Notes: generated by a model from the letters alone, not told the origin. A stretch of 64,000 bases of DNA from Adineta steineri (GCA_905250115.1 CAJNOI010000004.1:769729-833728), one strand, 5' to 3'; counted from the stretch's first letter, positions 36,760-50,207 are shown. Program-made: numbers and translations.

Positions 36760-37850
36760 ACAAGAAAAAGAATAAAACTAGAAATATTTAGATAAGAAAT
36801 AGATTAGTTAAACTGCTTGTTGTCTTTTCTTCTTTGAGTTTTTTTTTCGTGCTTCTATTTTTTATTCCATACTTATAATTACTTTTTTCCCTCTCAGGTT
36901 GCTTGCACAAACATAGAAAGAAAAACATAAATATTACGATTTATTGTGCATCAATTATGAATATAAACAGTGAATATGATCACTTGTAATGTGTTGATCA
37001 AATTTTGATGAGTGTATTTTTTTACCTATTGTCTTGCTAGTTTTCATAAGCACTACAAACATACTTATTCTTAATGTTTTTCTTTTCTATTTTTAAATGT
37101 ATATGAACACATAAATGGAATTATTTTTCTATTCTTAGTAATCATTTGGGAATTACTGACATGTATTAATTTCTCTGCGTGTGTGTGTGTCTTTATCTCT
37201 TAATTAGAAGTATTTTTTGTGAAAATAATTTTGGTATTTTTCTTTTCATTAATATTATTATAATAAAGATTTTTTGCTCCTATGTATTTGTATTACAAAT
37301 TATCATCTGGCTAATAGGATTTGTCTATATAATCAAATTAGATTTAATTGAGATAAATAGCAGAATGATTGATCTTAAGATTTTAATATAATGAACGATT
37401 TTTTTTTGTATTCTTTACATCAAGGTCTTTTTAGTAGTATATAATGCTTCACATAAATAAATAAACCTTGAATAAGAATGTTTAAAATTCCAATCATTAC
37501 TATAATTGGATTAGGGAAGAAAATAACACATTCATTCTTATAAAATCCGAAAATAGGAAAGATAATATTAATTAATTTAAAGAAAAATATATAGAAAAAA
37601 AAACCTTCAGAAATCGAATCATTAATTATGTAGATTAATTTCATATATGAGATTTATTTTTCTATTAAAAATTATAACAAATAAAATTAGTCTAAAATTA
37701 TATTTTATTAATTAAACTACAAATAACTTTGTTATTATAGACTTCATTAAATCACTACAAGCAAATGAATAAATATTTAGTAAATAAACGATAAATGCAG
37801 AAGGCTAAGTTCAATATGAACAATTGTTTAATATTTTGTTTTAATATAGA
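36760..37850. other. Intergenic, 1.1 kb
   Basis: AT-rich, with a short TG repeat near 37179-37190. Open frames here are hydrophobic and low complexity and look spurious. No gene recognised. Confidence 0.5.
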
Positions 37851-38126
37851 TTAAGAGGAACCATCTACTATTTCGTTGACATCTTTAGGTGTCGTAAATT
37901 TTTCCTTGATGACAGACGTTAAATCATGATCATTACATTTGCATAGTAAATTCTTAGGATTCTTACTCCAACATTGATTTCTTTGGATATTATAGTATTT
38001 ATGGTCGAGACAATATTTCTGACAAGTTGTTTCCCATGCTGGATAAATGCATTGACCAGTAACTTGATTAACAAGAATTGCAGTTACAATTAATATAAGT
38101 AAATATTGAGGAATAGTATGATGCAT
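37851..38126 (-). CDS. Small secreted peptide with CS-alpha-beta cysteine pattern
   Basis: Intronless ORF of 91 residues from the ATG at 38126; an upstream ATG at 38189 would lengthen it but hide the signal peptide. Residues 1-24 are a signal peptide (core YLLILIVTAILVN, cleavage about VTG-QC). The mature part holds exactly six cysteines spaced C-x8-C-x3-C-x12-C-x9-C-x1-C, the arrangement of cysteine-stabilised alpha-beta peptides, which include animal defensins and related secreted peptides. A polar tail of 30 residues follows the last cysteine. The glycine usually found before the fourth cysteine is replaced by Gln. Function is inferred only from this pattern; an antimicrobial role is possible but unproven. 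Confidence 0.55.
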   Translation of the reverse strand: MHHTIPQYLLILIVTAILVNQVTGQCIYPAWETTCQKYCLDHKYYNIQRNQCWSKNPKNLLCKCNDHDLTSVIKEKFTTPKDVNEIVDGSS

Positions 38127-39278
38127 GTTACCGATTTGTAGGTTTGTATCGATGAATATGACTAAATTTCTACTATAAAAGAAGGTCAAACGGGTTCAAT
38201 ATGTATATCGATTATGGATGAATGATTTTTTATTTCTATATACATAAATGATGGATAGGATGTCCTTCCTTTTTCTCGAAATAAAGTGCACTTATCAACT
38301 TATTATATTCGCAAAAAATATCCTTGTACAAACCATATCGAATGTCAAGGTTTTTATATGAATACCACGAAAAAGAAAACCTTTCGGATATAGGAGTTTT
38401 TTTTCTTTTAGATTAATCATGTTCACTATTGTAGTAGTTCAAAGAAATACAAATAGATTTTATTTCCAGTTGATCTCACATGAATGTTAATCATTATATT
38501 CCTTTTTTATTAATGACATTCTTTGTTCATAAAGCAAATTTTCATACAATCGATTGACTAGATGAAAACAAAGAAATCCAATCTTATGATATTTGATCTG
38601 TCATTTTAAGAGTTGGAAATCATCTCAATTACTTATAAGAATATGATACTAAATGATTTCACAATATTTACTTTAGAAAGTATTTTTAGTTGATCTCAAT
38701 ATGAAAAACAATTCATCATATTAATTGAATAGTATTGTATTTAAAGAGCTATGCATAATATCATCTTCTTTCAATATACTTTACGAATAGATATATATAT
38801 ATACAGTTCATAGATTTTCTTTTGTATCAATCTGTTTTGATACAAATTTATGTATAGATAATATCTGTTGTTTTCATTTTCTTATCTATCACATAAAATG
38901 TTTTAATTGGCGTTCACAAGAAACAAAACAATTTCAGTAAAATGCGCACGTACACATTTACAATAAAATGATTCGGCGGGGAGAAACAAAGATAGGCTAT
39001 GTGTGCACAAGCTCCTCCTCACATGTTATATCAATGCAAATAAATAAGCAGTTAAGAGAAAATAGATAGAATTTTTAACGAGAAAAAAAAAAGAAAAAAA
39101 AAAACGGAACAGAATGTGTATACGTTCGACAATCACCAAAAAACAAATATAACAACGAAAATAAGAAAGGCGCAAAAACAAAAGATCTCATTCTAAAACC
39201 ATAACCAATGAACAGATAAAATCATTAAGCTATACTTTTTTGTCTTTATTAAAATCAAAAAAAATTTAAAGTTTTTGA
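38127..39278. other. Intergenic, 1.15 kb
   Basis: AT-rich spacer between the small peptide gene and the SEC16 3' end. Poly-A rich near 39080-39105. No coding exon or RNA gene seen. Confidence 0.5.
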
Positions 39279-42200
39279 TCAAGATGATGATTGTTCATTA
39301 CTGTCTGTTGTTGATGGTATGGGACCTGAAAAAAATTAAAAAAATAGATATATGAGATGATTAAGTATTAATAAGAATTTAGAATAAACGAAAAATAGCT
39401 CAAATTCCCGTTATGAAAGGGTTAAGTGACTGACAACACATGCGTGTTAATTGATTATTTTTTTTTTGGTTAGTTTAAATAATGTTACATGAGAATTGAT
39501 CCACGAAACTTCGGCGTCGGTTGAATCATTTGCAAGACGAATTTCTAAAGCAGGGCAGTCAAGACAATGCAATTACTAGCAATAAGCTTTATTATTGTCA
39601 AACAAGAAGCAAAACAAAAGATTTGATTTTATACTAACCTGGTACAAAATAATTATTTGGTTGATTTGATGGTGTATATGTAGGCATACCAGATGAAGGT
39701 GTTGGCATAAGATTATCAAGAGAAACATTAGGATTTGACGCGACAGCACCTTTAGTTGAAGCAAGTACATCAACATATCGTGATTGAGTCTCTAAAATAG
39801 GAGATCATTTTTATTGAAATTTATTTTATTTTTCAAAAAAAAAAACTTACGTCGATTCTTAAGAGAATATTGATTAGATGAAGTAGCTGGCGGAGCTTGT
39901 TGTGTAGCTGCTTGTTGTTGTTGTTGTTGTCTTATTGCTTGAAGACGTTGTTGAGCAGCTGATAACTGTGCAGGTGCTTTTTGTTGTTGTTGTGGTGGTT
40001 GTGATTGATTTAAAGGTTGCACGTTTTGAGGCACAGTATTTGTATTCGGTTGTGGTTGCCAAGCAGTAGGTGCTGCTTGAGGTGGCATTGTATTGGCAGT
40101 TGTTGTTGTTGTAGTAGATCCAGCAGCAAAACTTAATGTTCGAGGTTGAGAAGATGCAGATGGTATTGTAGAATTAAGTGTTGATGATGGTTGAGGAGGA
40201 CCTGGTGGCATTGAAGGATTAAATGATGATGCTGTTGGTTGTTGTGGATTAGTTACAAATGATGTTGACGGTGTTTTTGATGGTATCATCGGAGGTGGTG
40301 CAATTTGTGAAGATGTTTGTTCGCCAGCTGGTTTTGATGTATCAATCCATGTACCTGTTTTTTCATCAAATTTAAACTAAAAAAAATGTTAAATAAAGAA
40401 AATTTCTATTTTATATAATAATTATTTTCCTTACTGTTTTATTTTTATCATCAGGTAAATGTGCTTGTGTTGGTCGTTTCAAACCAATACGATTCATAAT
40501 AGTTCCGAATAAACCACTTTTTTGTGTGGCTGCAGCTGCTTGACTTGCTGCAGTTGCATTTGCTTTTGAATCCGATGATTTTTGTGCATTATTCTAAATA
40601 TAATTCAAATCAAAGTAATCAACTTTTATAATGAAATATTAAAAAAAAGGAACTTACAGGAAAAACATCATCACTATCATCAAAAATAGCATGTTTCTTT
40701 TTAGTTTGTCCATTTGTTTGTGGTTGTTGTTGTGGAGATTCCTCAGTTATTGATGGAGGTTGATTCTAAATGAATTAAATAGAAGATTTATAGATATATA
40801 TGTATATATATTTTAAATTATATAGTAATAATTAAAATTATATTAATTGTGTTTTGTTAGGATAAGATGCAAAGACAAAAAGAAAGCATAAGTGAGATAC
40901 GCATAAAGAACATTTGATACAAAAATATATTTATACCGTGGTATAAGACATTAATTGTGGTGGTTGATAACCAAAATTAGTCGTATCAACAGTATTACTT
41001 GTACTTTTATTACTCATATTTGAATGTGTTGATGTTGAAGATGCTTTTCTATTATCTGCTGTAGACATTTGCTGCCAATTTGTTGGCGGCATATTATTAG
41101 AATCATTAAATGTTATGATCGATGAACGACGCCTCATCGATTCCATTTTTTGTTGCTGTTGTTGCTAGGAGATTTATTATAGGATTAGAATAGAAGACTA
41201 TTTTTCTACTGGATTATTTTTAATATTATATTTTCTACTTTTTTTTTATCGATGATATTAGATTGTACATACCTCATTCGATGGTAAACGATCTCGAGAT
41301 TCAACTTGTCCGGATGGATACCATTGTTGTTGTTGTGGTGGTTGTTGAGATGGATGAGGATTAGGTGTACTTGTTAAACCTGGTTGAATGTATTGTGTAT
41401 GCTCAACAGGTGATTGATAAAATTGTTGATTTGTTGAAGGAACTTGAGATGGTATATTTAAATGATCTGATTGAGTCGGATGTTGTTGTGGTGGTTGCCG
41501 TTGCTGTGAATAATTGTTTATTTCTGGTTGTTGAGGCTCGGATGGATAGTATTGCTGTGGATAATAATTTGACTGAGGTTGTGTTGAATAATGCACATTT
41601 GTATCAACTAGAATATAATAGATTCATTATACTTTATAAAATAAGGTTATTTCAAGTTATTTATTTAATTATTAATTAACTTGAGAAAAAAAACAGATTT
41701 TTAACGAGATGTTTTTTTGTATAGATAGATCTATGTAAAAATTTTAATTTTATTAAGTGAACTTAAATAGTACATCTGACTGACTTTTGAACTATTCAAT
41801 TAGAGAAATTCTAAGATATTTAATATATCTGTATTAACATGAAGTTAAGAATAATTTCAATACTAAAATAACAAGATGAACAATAAATATTACCTTGTAA
41901 TGTATTTTGATAATTATTGGCAGTTGGATGTTGATAGGGTAATTGTTCAGTTGGAACTTGATTGGATGGATCATAACCATTTGGAATCTAAAGATTGTAA
42001 AAACCGAATATACCAAAAAATAATTTAGCATAAACTAACATTTGTATTTGTATTTGTTATTGGAGGTTGATAAGATACAGGCGCAGTAGTTGGTATTTGT
42101 TCAGGTTGTCGATTTATATTAGATGTTTGTTTGTCTGTATCTATATTTCAAAGAAAGACGAAATCAATTATTCTTACTTTTTATTTAAATTAAACTTACA

Positions 42201-45200
42201 AGTAGGAGGATTTATTGGTTGTTGTTGTTGTTGTACATTATGCTGTTCTCGATTAACTTGTGCAGATGAATTTAATAAATCATCTCTCATTGTTTTATTT
42301 AAAAATGTATTATCCTTGAAAAATCATAATAATAATTATTTTTCTTTAAAATCAAACGTGAAACTTACAAGTAAATTTTGTATAATACGTCTTAATTCAA
42401 TTAACCATGTTGGTTCTTTATATGATGTTGGATCAAGTTGAAAATTTCGACTAAATGCTCGAGATTTTTCTGCTATCTATATAAAATAAATTCATTTTTA
42501 ATAGAACAAAATAAAAAGATCGAATAAATACAAGTATAAATAATTGTAAATCAACCAATTGAATAAATGAAGTATTTCCTTGTCGAATAAGTGTAAGTCC
42601 TATTTCTTCACAATAAGCTAATGCTTCTCGTTTTAAACCATGAAGTACTAATTTTGATGTATAATAAATTTTTAATGGCTAAAAATAATGAAAATTATCT
42701 TTATATTTTGTGAATAATTTGAATAAAATTATTTACAGTAAATGTTGTTAAAGTTCTTCGCACTGCATATTCATAAACTTCAGTTAATTGTAAATTTGGA
42801 ATTGTTGCAAATGAAAGATTTGATTGACTAAAAATAAAATTTTGTATTTTTGAATTTAATTAAAGAATGAATTTCTTACCCGGCATGAATACTACCAATA
42901 ACAGCTATTTTATCGGCATTATTACGATAGGAACCAAATGGAACATTAGCAATTAAATAACAAAAATGACCGGCATATATTCGACCAGATGTTACTTTAA
43001 AAAAGAAGTAATTTTTAAGAGAGAAACAAAATGAAGTTTATCTTACTAAGTGTATCACCCATTGTTTTAACACAAAGATCAACAAATTGTGCATTTGCAT
43101 CTGTACGATTTGCTAATATAACTGCTAAATGACGTTTCCAATCACCATAATGTGCTTTTGTTACATTCTATAAAATATATATATAGTTTGTTTATGAATA
43201 AATTCAAATAAATCAAGACTCACAGATATTACTGATGGTATTGAACCAGCTCCTAATTCATAAAATGTTTTCAATACATCACCATTATCAAGATTTGATA
43301 TAATACTTTAAAAAAAAAGGAAAAATGAAATTCATTTTCTTTGTTACTATTTTAATTTACTTATGTATTGTTTTTTCAAATAATTGTTTATCAGTTAAAT
43401 AAGAGATAATAAGTGCATGAGTGTATAATTGATTTTCGCAAGCAAATTTAATACTTGTATCAATTTCACCAAGTGCAAGGAATTCTCTTAATGAATTTTC
43501 TGATGCTGTTGGTGATAATGATGTATTATTACTATTTGAAGATGTTTCTTCTATAACTGGTGTATTACTTGATGACCAAAGGATTTTTGGAATGTCAACA
43601 CGAACGTCAATAACCTAAGAAGAAGAAGAAAAAACAACAAAACTAAGAATTTCTTTTCATTTAAATTTAACATACTCCATTAGTTTTGACGAGTAAAGCC
43701 ATATATTGCCAAAGAATTGCTAAAGCATCTCGATCAATAATATGAATTGCTTTATTAGCTAATTGGGATTGACGTTCACAATAACGAATAACATTAGATT
43801 TCGCTGTTGAACTAAAATATATACAAAAAAAGAAAAAGAAAACGTTTTTATTTTTATCGTAGAATTTATCTTACGCAGTTAATGGACCAATAAAATCGGA
43901 CATTAATTGTCGTTCTTCAACTAATGAAGGTGCCATTGTATGTAAACTCTAAATAAATAGACGTTTGATTCTATTTAATGATAAGAAAAACAATTTTTAC
44001 ATTTGCAGATAAAATTTCAACAGTTGCCGGTTGATTTGTATCACTGGGTGATTGTGGTAAAACTTGTATAAGTTGATCAAATACAAATTTAGCACGTAAA
44101 TGTGGTCGAATGTAAAGAAGTGGAGTTCGTCTTGCTTTAGATGATTCATCATTAACTTGTGCTAAATCGGATTTTATACTAAAACGATCACTACTTCCAT
44201 CATCAGAATCGTCTTCATCATCATCGTCATCCTCATCATCATCTTCATCATCGTCGTCATCATCGTCTTCTTCTTCTTCCTCCTCATCAGCATTTTCTTG
44301 TGCTTTAACTGTTTTTGTTTTAGATTCAACTGTTGGTATTTGTTGATTTGGAATAGATGCTGTTGTTAAAAGTGTATTTGGATCTGTATTTGGTTTAGTT
44401 GGTCGCTTAGATTGATTTAAATTAGGTTGTTGTTGTTGTCTAGGTGGATAATTTCCATTAGCTAAAGCATTATGATTTTGACTAAAAATTTAAAAAGATA
44501 AATATATATTTTAGAAAAATAAATTTATAAAAATCAATTACTAAAATGGATCATTTAGCGAATCAATTGAACCCCATGTATGCATAGATGAACTATGCTG
44601 AGATTGTTTTGAATGAGAATAAGCAGCTGAATGATGACTATACCTATCATCTTCTCCTTGTGACATTTGTTTCCAATATTTCATCATTTCATCATTATAT
44701 CCAAAACTATATGGATTTTGATAATTAGCATACATTGATTGCCAATATGCATCAAACCATGGATTATACATTCCTGGTGGCATATAACCAGGATATCCTT
44801 GTTGTGGTAACATTCCTTGTGGCAATGCTGCTTGTGTTTGACCACCTGTTTGTCCATTGACCATAGATCTTGATGATGATACTGGTCCTGTCACACTTTG
44901 TCGAGATGGTGGACGTGATGATTGACGTGATCCTGGTCGATCCATACCAGGTTGTGGTTGCATCATCATCATATTTGGTGGATATCCCATCATATAAGGT
45001 GCAGCATAAGCACCACCAGCAGCCCATTGTTGTTGCATTTGCATCATAGCTGCCATTTGTTGTTGTTGAGCATTAAAATTAGCTGCTGATAGGTCAGTTT
45101 CAGATGAATTAGCAGCTGCAACTGGAGGATTTTGAACATGTGAAGATTGTTCTGGATTGGGTGGTAGAAATGGTGGTTGCTGTTGATGTGGATGTTGTTG

Positions 45201-45422
45201 TTGTTGCTGCTGCTGAGGCTGATGATATTGTTGTTGCAAATGTTGTTGTTGTTGTTGTTGTGGATTTACTGTAGGCATGGGTGGTAAAAATGGTTGTTGG
45301 TATTGTTGCTGTTGATGTTGTTGAGGATTTACTGTAGAACTTGGAGGTACTGAAGGAGGAATGTAATGAGACATTGGAGGCGGTAAACTTTGAGGATGTT
45401 CAGTAGTTGATTGATCCATCAT
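39279..45422 (-). CDS. SEC16A: COPII scaffold protein SEC16
   Basis: Twenty-one exons encode 1451 residues with a closed frame (5' to 3': 44542-45422, 44001-44481, 43875-43948, 43676-43811, 43361-43614, 43224-43305, 43047-43167, 42880-42994, 42737-42827, 42532-42678, 42369-42476, 42200-42314, 42040-42140, 41894-41987, 41273-41607, 40937-41164, 40658-40765, 40435-40593, 39851-40376, 39639-39791, 39279-39325). The first 300 residues are Pro/Gln/Met-rich. The central conserved domain covers roughly 380-850, with REFLALGEIDTSIKFACENQ, YGDWKRHLAVILANR and GRIYAGHFCYLIANVPFGSY. Long Gln/Pro linkers lead to the C-terminal conserved motifs (KFDEKTGTWID, KNRQTQSRYVDVL). SEC16 organises ER exit sites and binds Sec13/Sec31. 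SEC16A versus SEC16B is inferred from size. Confidence 0.9.
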
Positions 45423-45762
45423 CTGTAGAAAAAAATTTACACAAAATTCAACTCAATTAAAAAAGAAAAAAGTATATAGCATACATTAATAAACGAGCGT
45501 TGTACCGTAGCAGAATACGTTGATTAAAGCGTGGCATTTTGTATTAATGTGATTGGCTAGTTGTAGCCATAAGGATTTCATTTTATAATTTTTATTTTAA
45601 TAAAAAACATTTTTTTATAAAACAATGCATATTCAGAAAATAGATTTATTTTATTGAAAAAGAAAACTAAGCTCTAGTCTTTTTACAAAATAAGTTTAAT
45701 ACGATTTATCATGACATCTATCGATCGAAAATATTGAAGAAAAAAAAAATAACAGTTTTGCT
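45423..45762. other. Intergenic, SEC16 leader region
   Basis: It contains CTACAG directly before the SEC16 ATG, a likely leader acceptor, and a short minus-strand ORF starting near 45540 that cannot be joined in frame to SEC16. AT-rich otherwise. Confidence 0.45.
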
Positions 45763-48476
45763 TCAAAAAATTTCACTTGTTTGACCAAATAGATTTGTAT
45801 CTAAAGAGTTAGTTGAATCTTCCATCGACGTTTGATATTTTTCAGTAGTTTTTTCTAATTTTTTTAATAAAATTCTTATATTTCTTGAAAATAATTCATC
45901 TGTCGATAAATCAATACATAATGAACGAATACTTTTACGTAAAAATTGTAAAGTTGTCATTGCAAATCTTGATGGAATAAACATTTTTACTTGTTCATCA
46001 AGATTCATATTTCCATTCGATATATTATTTGAATTATACGTATTCAAATGTCTTAATAAACAAATAACAATTGGTTTTTGATAGATTTCACATAATCGTA
46101 ATTCATTTAAACAATGTTCATTATGAAAATAGTTCGGTGTTAGACAAACAATCATCATACAACAATGACGAATATCTCCTGGACCTATTTCACGATAAAA
46201 ATTACTTGATGATGCTAGTGATTGAGTAAGCCCATATAAATAAGAATTACTAGTAGATGATTTCGTTTGAATTAACGGTAAATAATGACTAAAATTAGTA
46301 AATCAATTTATTATAAGTAGAGATGGTTTGATATTTATTCTGTACGGCGGGATACTAAATAGAAGTTTTTCAATAAGATAGACTTTTCAATCTGAAATTA
46401 ATTTCAGCACTTAAATACACATTCATATTTCGTTCTAAAATCGATTACTAGAAAAGTTTTTCTTTTTAAATATTTTCTAAATATATCGAACATGTCATTT
46501 TGTTACGTATATTTGATACTATTGACCATATAGAAACATTTTTTTGCTTCCAATCTTATTCAATACCGTTACTATAAGACTTCGAAAAAATAAACATTCA
46601 TATGTAATCAATTGTACAAAGATTATATCGATAGAAAATTTAGGCAATATTTTTATTGATGAGATAATAAGAAAATATAATTATTCAAAAGTTTTCTTTA
46701 TTAACTTACGAATTCTTTTCTCGACTAGTATTATTATTATTATTATTGTTTTTTTTAATTTGGATTCCAGTATGATAATGATTTGTTTCAAGTACATATA
46801 CAAGACGTTGAATAGCATGAGTAACATTCCATTTTTCATTAATTTTCGAATAACTTAAATAAATAAAATGCGAATTATCTAAATTAAAATTTATGCATTA
46901 TTTCACGCTATTTTTCTATTCGTAATTTTACTTTCATTTACGGATGTATATACTTTTGATTTTAAATTACTATTAATAATTAACGGTTGAATAGTTTGTT
47001 CAATTTTTTCATTATATACAACTGATATTTGTGTTGAAACGATTTTTGAACAAAGATAAGTATATAAAATAGTGAGACTTTCATTGAATGATTGATGATT
47101 AAAATCAACTAATGGGTAATTAGCTAATTATTAATAGACAAAATTGATTAATTTCAAAAGAAAAAGAATTATTTACCAAGTATAGCACGTATTGAAGATC
47201 GGATATTCGTCCAAATATTATCTACATAAACTGTAATAATTGATTTTTCAAACCATTCAGCAATAGTTAATTCAAGAAATTTAAAATTTGAATTTGATGA
47301 TTTTTTTGTTAATAGATAAATAACATATTTTGTTCGAGCAATAATAGGTCCATTTAAAGATAAAAATTCTTGTTTAGTTTTACCATATCGTGAATTATGT
47401 GTAAGTACCTAAAAAGAAAAATTAAAGATTTTTGGTTTTAGAAAAAAAATAATTTACTCGAAAATTTTTTTCTTTAAAAAAATTTGAAATTCGAATTGCG
47501 ATTGAAGAATCTTTCGGATGATGAATTATATAAATATAATTAGCATTTCCTTTCAATTTTTTTGCTCCATAATGCCATTGTAATGAATTTTGTCGTTCAT
47601 GATGAATTGTTTCTACAGAAAAAAATTATTTTCGTATTTCGAGAAAAAACCGAATTGTCGTTAACATACGTATAACATTTTCAATTAAATCTCGTCGAAT
47701 TTTATCATCATTTATTAGAAAATAATCTCTTAATTCATTTTCAGTACATGATAATAATAAATAACCATCAATTTGTTTCTCATAAAATAAATCTCGACTT
47801 GTTTGATCAACTCCGAGACGAATTAAAAATGTTTGAATATCATCTAATGTCCAACAACATAGAGGTTTAAATTGTTCATCATTGATTGTTAATTTTTGTT
47901 TATAAAATGATAATTTTTTATAGGGTAATAATTTTAATAATAAATCATCAATAATAAATGATATATGTTCATCAATATTTAATATGGAATCAATTTTATT
48001 GAATGTATAAAAAAAATCAGCTTGTGAATGTAAATATGAATAATTCTGACATTGATCTAATAAGATAACAAATAAACCGTAAATAGATGATGTTTTTGAT
48101 AAAATTTTTCTATCAACAATTGCTTTAGATTCAATTAACATCAGACGTTGACATTGAGATCTACTAGATAATATCAAAAGACTACCAAGTGATAAATCAA
48201 TTGCCTCAAGTCGATCAGCAAACCAACTAGCCGTCTAAATATTAAGATGATAGATAATGATAGAAATCTAATTTCTATGTTTACTTTATCTGGATGTATA
48301 CCTTGATGATGATCAAACCAAATAACACCTTCACCTAAACCATTTTTAACTAATTTTTCATAGATTTTAATAATAAAATATCTTTCAATAAAATCACATT
48401 CATTAGAATATGATAAATAAATTGGTGGTATTGATTGATGACGTGTACGTATTGTTATTGAGTTTTCAGAAGTCAT
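45763..48476 (-). CDS. TIR-SAM-TIR-TIR multidomain protein
   Basis: Exons 48285-48476, 47670-48234, 47458-47612, 47177-47408, 46932-47123, 46710-46878 and 45763-46288 encode 676 residues. TIR-like unit 1 (about 15-130) opens with PIYLSYS and has VIWFDHHQG and LILSSRSQC. A SAM domain follows (about 165-235: CWTLDDIQTFLIRLGVD, QIDGYLLLSCTENELRDY). TIR-like unit 2 (about 265-350) has YIYIIHHPKDSS, YVIYLLTKKSS and FLELTIAEW. Unit 3 (about 440-600) opens with FIYLSYSK and has MMIVCLTPNYFHNEHCLNEL and KPIVICLLRHL. Each unit keeps a Glu at the position of the NADase catalytic residue (by eye). SARM1 also joins SAM and TIR domains, but in another order with ARM repeats. An immune or NAD-cleaving role is possible. 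Confidence 0.75.
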
Positions 48477-50207
48477 CAAATGTTAATTCTTTTGTTTTTT
48501 ATTATAACTACTACTACTACTACTTCTTTGCCTTCTATACATTAAAAATAAGAAGGAAAAAAAATCATTGAAAATTCAAGAGTAAATATATAAGTGCATA
48601 TATGATCGATTTCGCCTTTAAGCTACTTTTTATTCCATTCGTTACTTTACTAACAAAAATATCAATTTTAGTTTTGTTCAAATTTAAATCTTTATAAATT
48701 TTTTTTTCTTCTTGTTACTTTACATTATGATTCTTCTATCTTTTCATTATTAATAGAACAAAAAACTAATGATAAGTACCACCCATTTACTTGACAGACA
48801 CTTCAATTTCTCTCTTTGTCCTTGATCAATATGTCACTAGAGTAGTCGGTAGTAGTTGATTGGAGTGGATCTGTCATCATTTACTCTTATTGCTATTGTT
48901 AGCACACGTGTTACTATGACCATTTATTTATTGTACTCTTGGGAAATAGAAACAGCCATTTATAGCAAGACTATTGTTTTTGACGTTAAGCGTGTGTACG
49001 GTTAAGGTCACGCGTTGTCAATCATTATCAATACCCAACCTATTCTATGATTAGAATATATATATATAGTTAAAGATGAACACATTTAGATATTGATTGA
49101 AAAGAATGAATATAATGATCAGTTTACAGACTAGTGATTAAAAAAAAAGAAGAGAAACTCATTTATTTCATTGGATGACAAATTGAACTGAACTTGACGT
49201 TGACAGCAATTCGATTGCTCTTTTTAGTTCCGGACACATCCTGATGAACTTCAATAAATAAAGAGTCAAGGTTTCTTTTTTTTTTGATTCTTCTTCTTCT
49301 CTGAGAAAATAATCAAAGATAAAAAAAAAATATTCAATCATGATAATTAATGAAAATTGACATGTCATGATAGGAATTAATTCTTATTCTTTTTTTTGGG
49401 CACATTGTATCTTTATCTTATTTATACAATCGATAACATATGAGACATTATTAAGTGATGCAGCTGATTCCCATCGTAAGAGAGCTGTTACACATTAGGA
49501 ACTATCGTTGATGACGACAAATCGATAAGTTACATGTCAATATTTGATGTTACATTCTTATGCTGTTATCACATTCATATTACTTTATATTGAGTAGGTA
49601 CTTTTAGTTTAGTTTGTATTCTTGGACTTCTTATTTTATATTTAAATGTTGCCGACAAGTAGACTGACCGTAGGGCGTAATCGAATAGTCATACATCATC
49701 ATTTCTTGTCTTCAAACGAGGCGTTTAATGGCTGACCCGATCGATTTAAAGTCGTTTCTTTTTTCATCCGTGTCGAATGCGTGACAGAAATATGTGTTTG
49801 TACAGGTCAAAAATGAATAACAACTATTGTTATCAATCAATGAAAGTAAAGAAAGAAAGAAAAGAATGAACAAACACTACTGAATAGCTCATAAAAATAA
49901 CCAATGTCATAAAATGAGTTCAAACAAAAAAATAAATATGCATATATATGTTTCGACTATCCCCATTAGAAAAGGCATTTCTATTCTTTATGATCAATGA
50001 TGAAATTTTAACAAAAAGATGAAAGTCATTTTGATTTTATAATAATAGAAACAATACAAATGCAATTCAATTTTGAATTAATAATAATTTAATTTATTTC
50101 TTTTTCGTTTTTTTTTCTTCATCTGTATACAAGTTTACTTATACATAAAACAGACACAAGACAACACACAACAGAAAAGAAAATGAAGCTATCAAATATC
50201 CATCTAA
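48477..50207. other. Intergenic, 1.7 kb upstream of the TIR gene
   Basis: This holds the presumed promoter of the multi-TIR gene and the 3' flank of TRIM9. Two stretches, about 48960-49030 and 49640-49800, are less AT-rich than the surroundings but have no ORF. No tRNA-like fold was recognised. Confidence 0.45.

Noticed and set aside
36760..37850. Hydrophobic ORFs (70-74 residues) on both strands
   Set aside because: They consist of Phe/Ile/Leu runs expected from AT-rich DNA and contain no signal-peptide or family feature.
45480..45545. Short minus-strand ORF starting MPRFNQR just upstream of SEC16
   Set aside because: Its only donor leaves phase 2, which creates a stop when joined to the SEC16 first exon. 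It is more likely leader sequence or chance.
49168..49368. 66-residue minus-strand ORF
   Set aside because: It has a Lys/Glu run and hydrophobic start with no splice partner and no recognisable domain.
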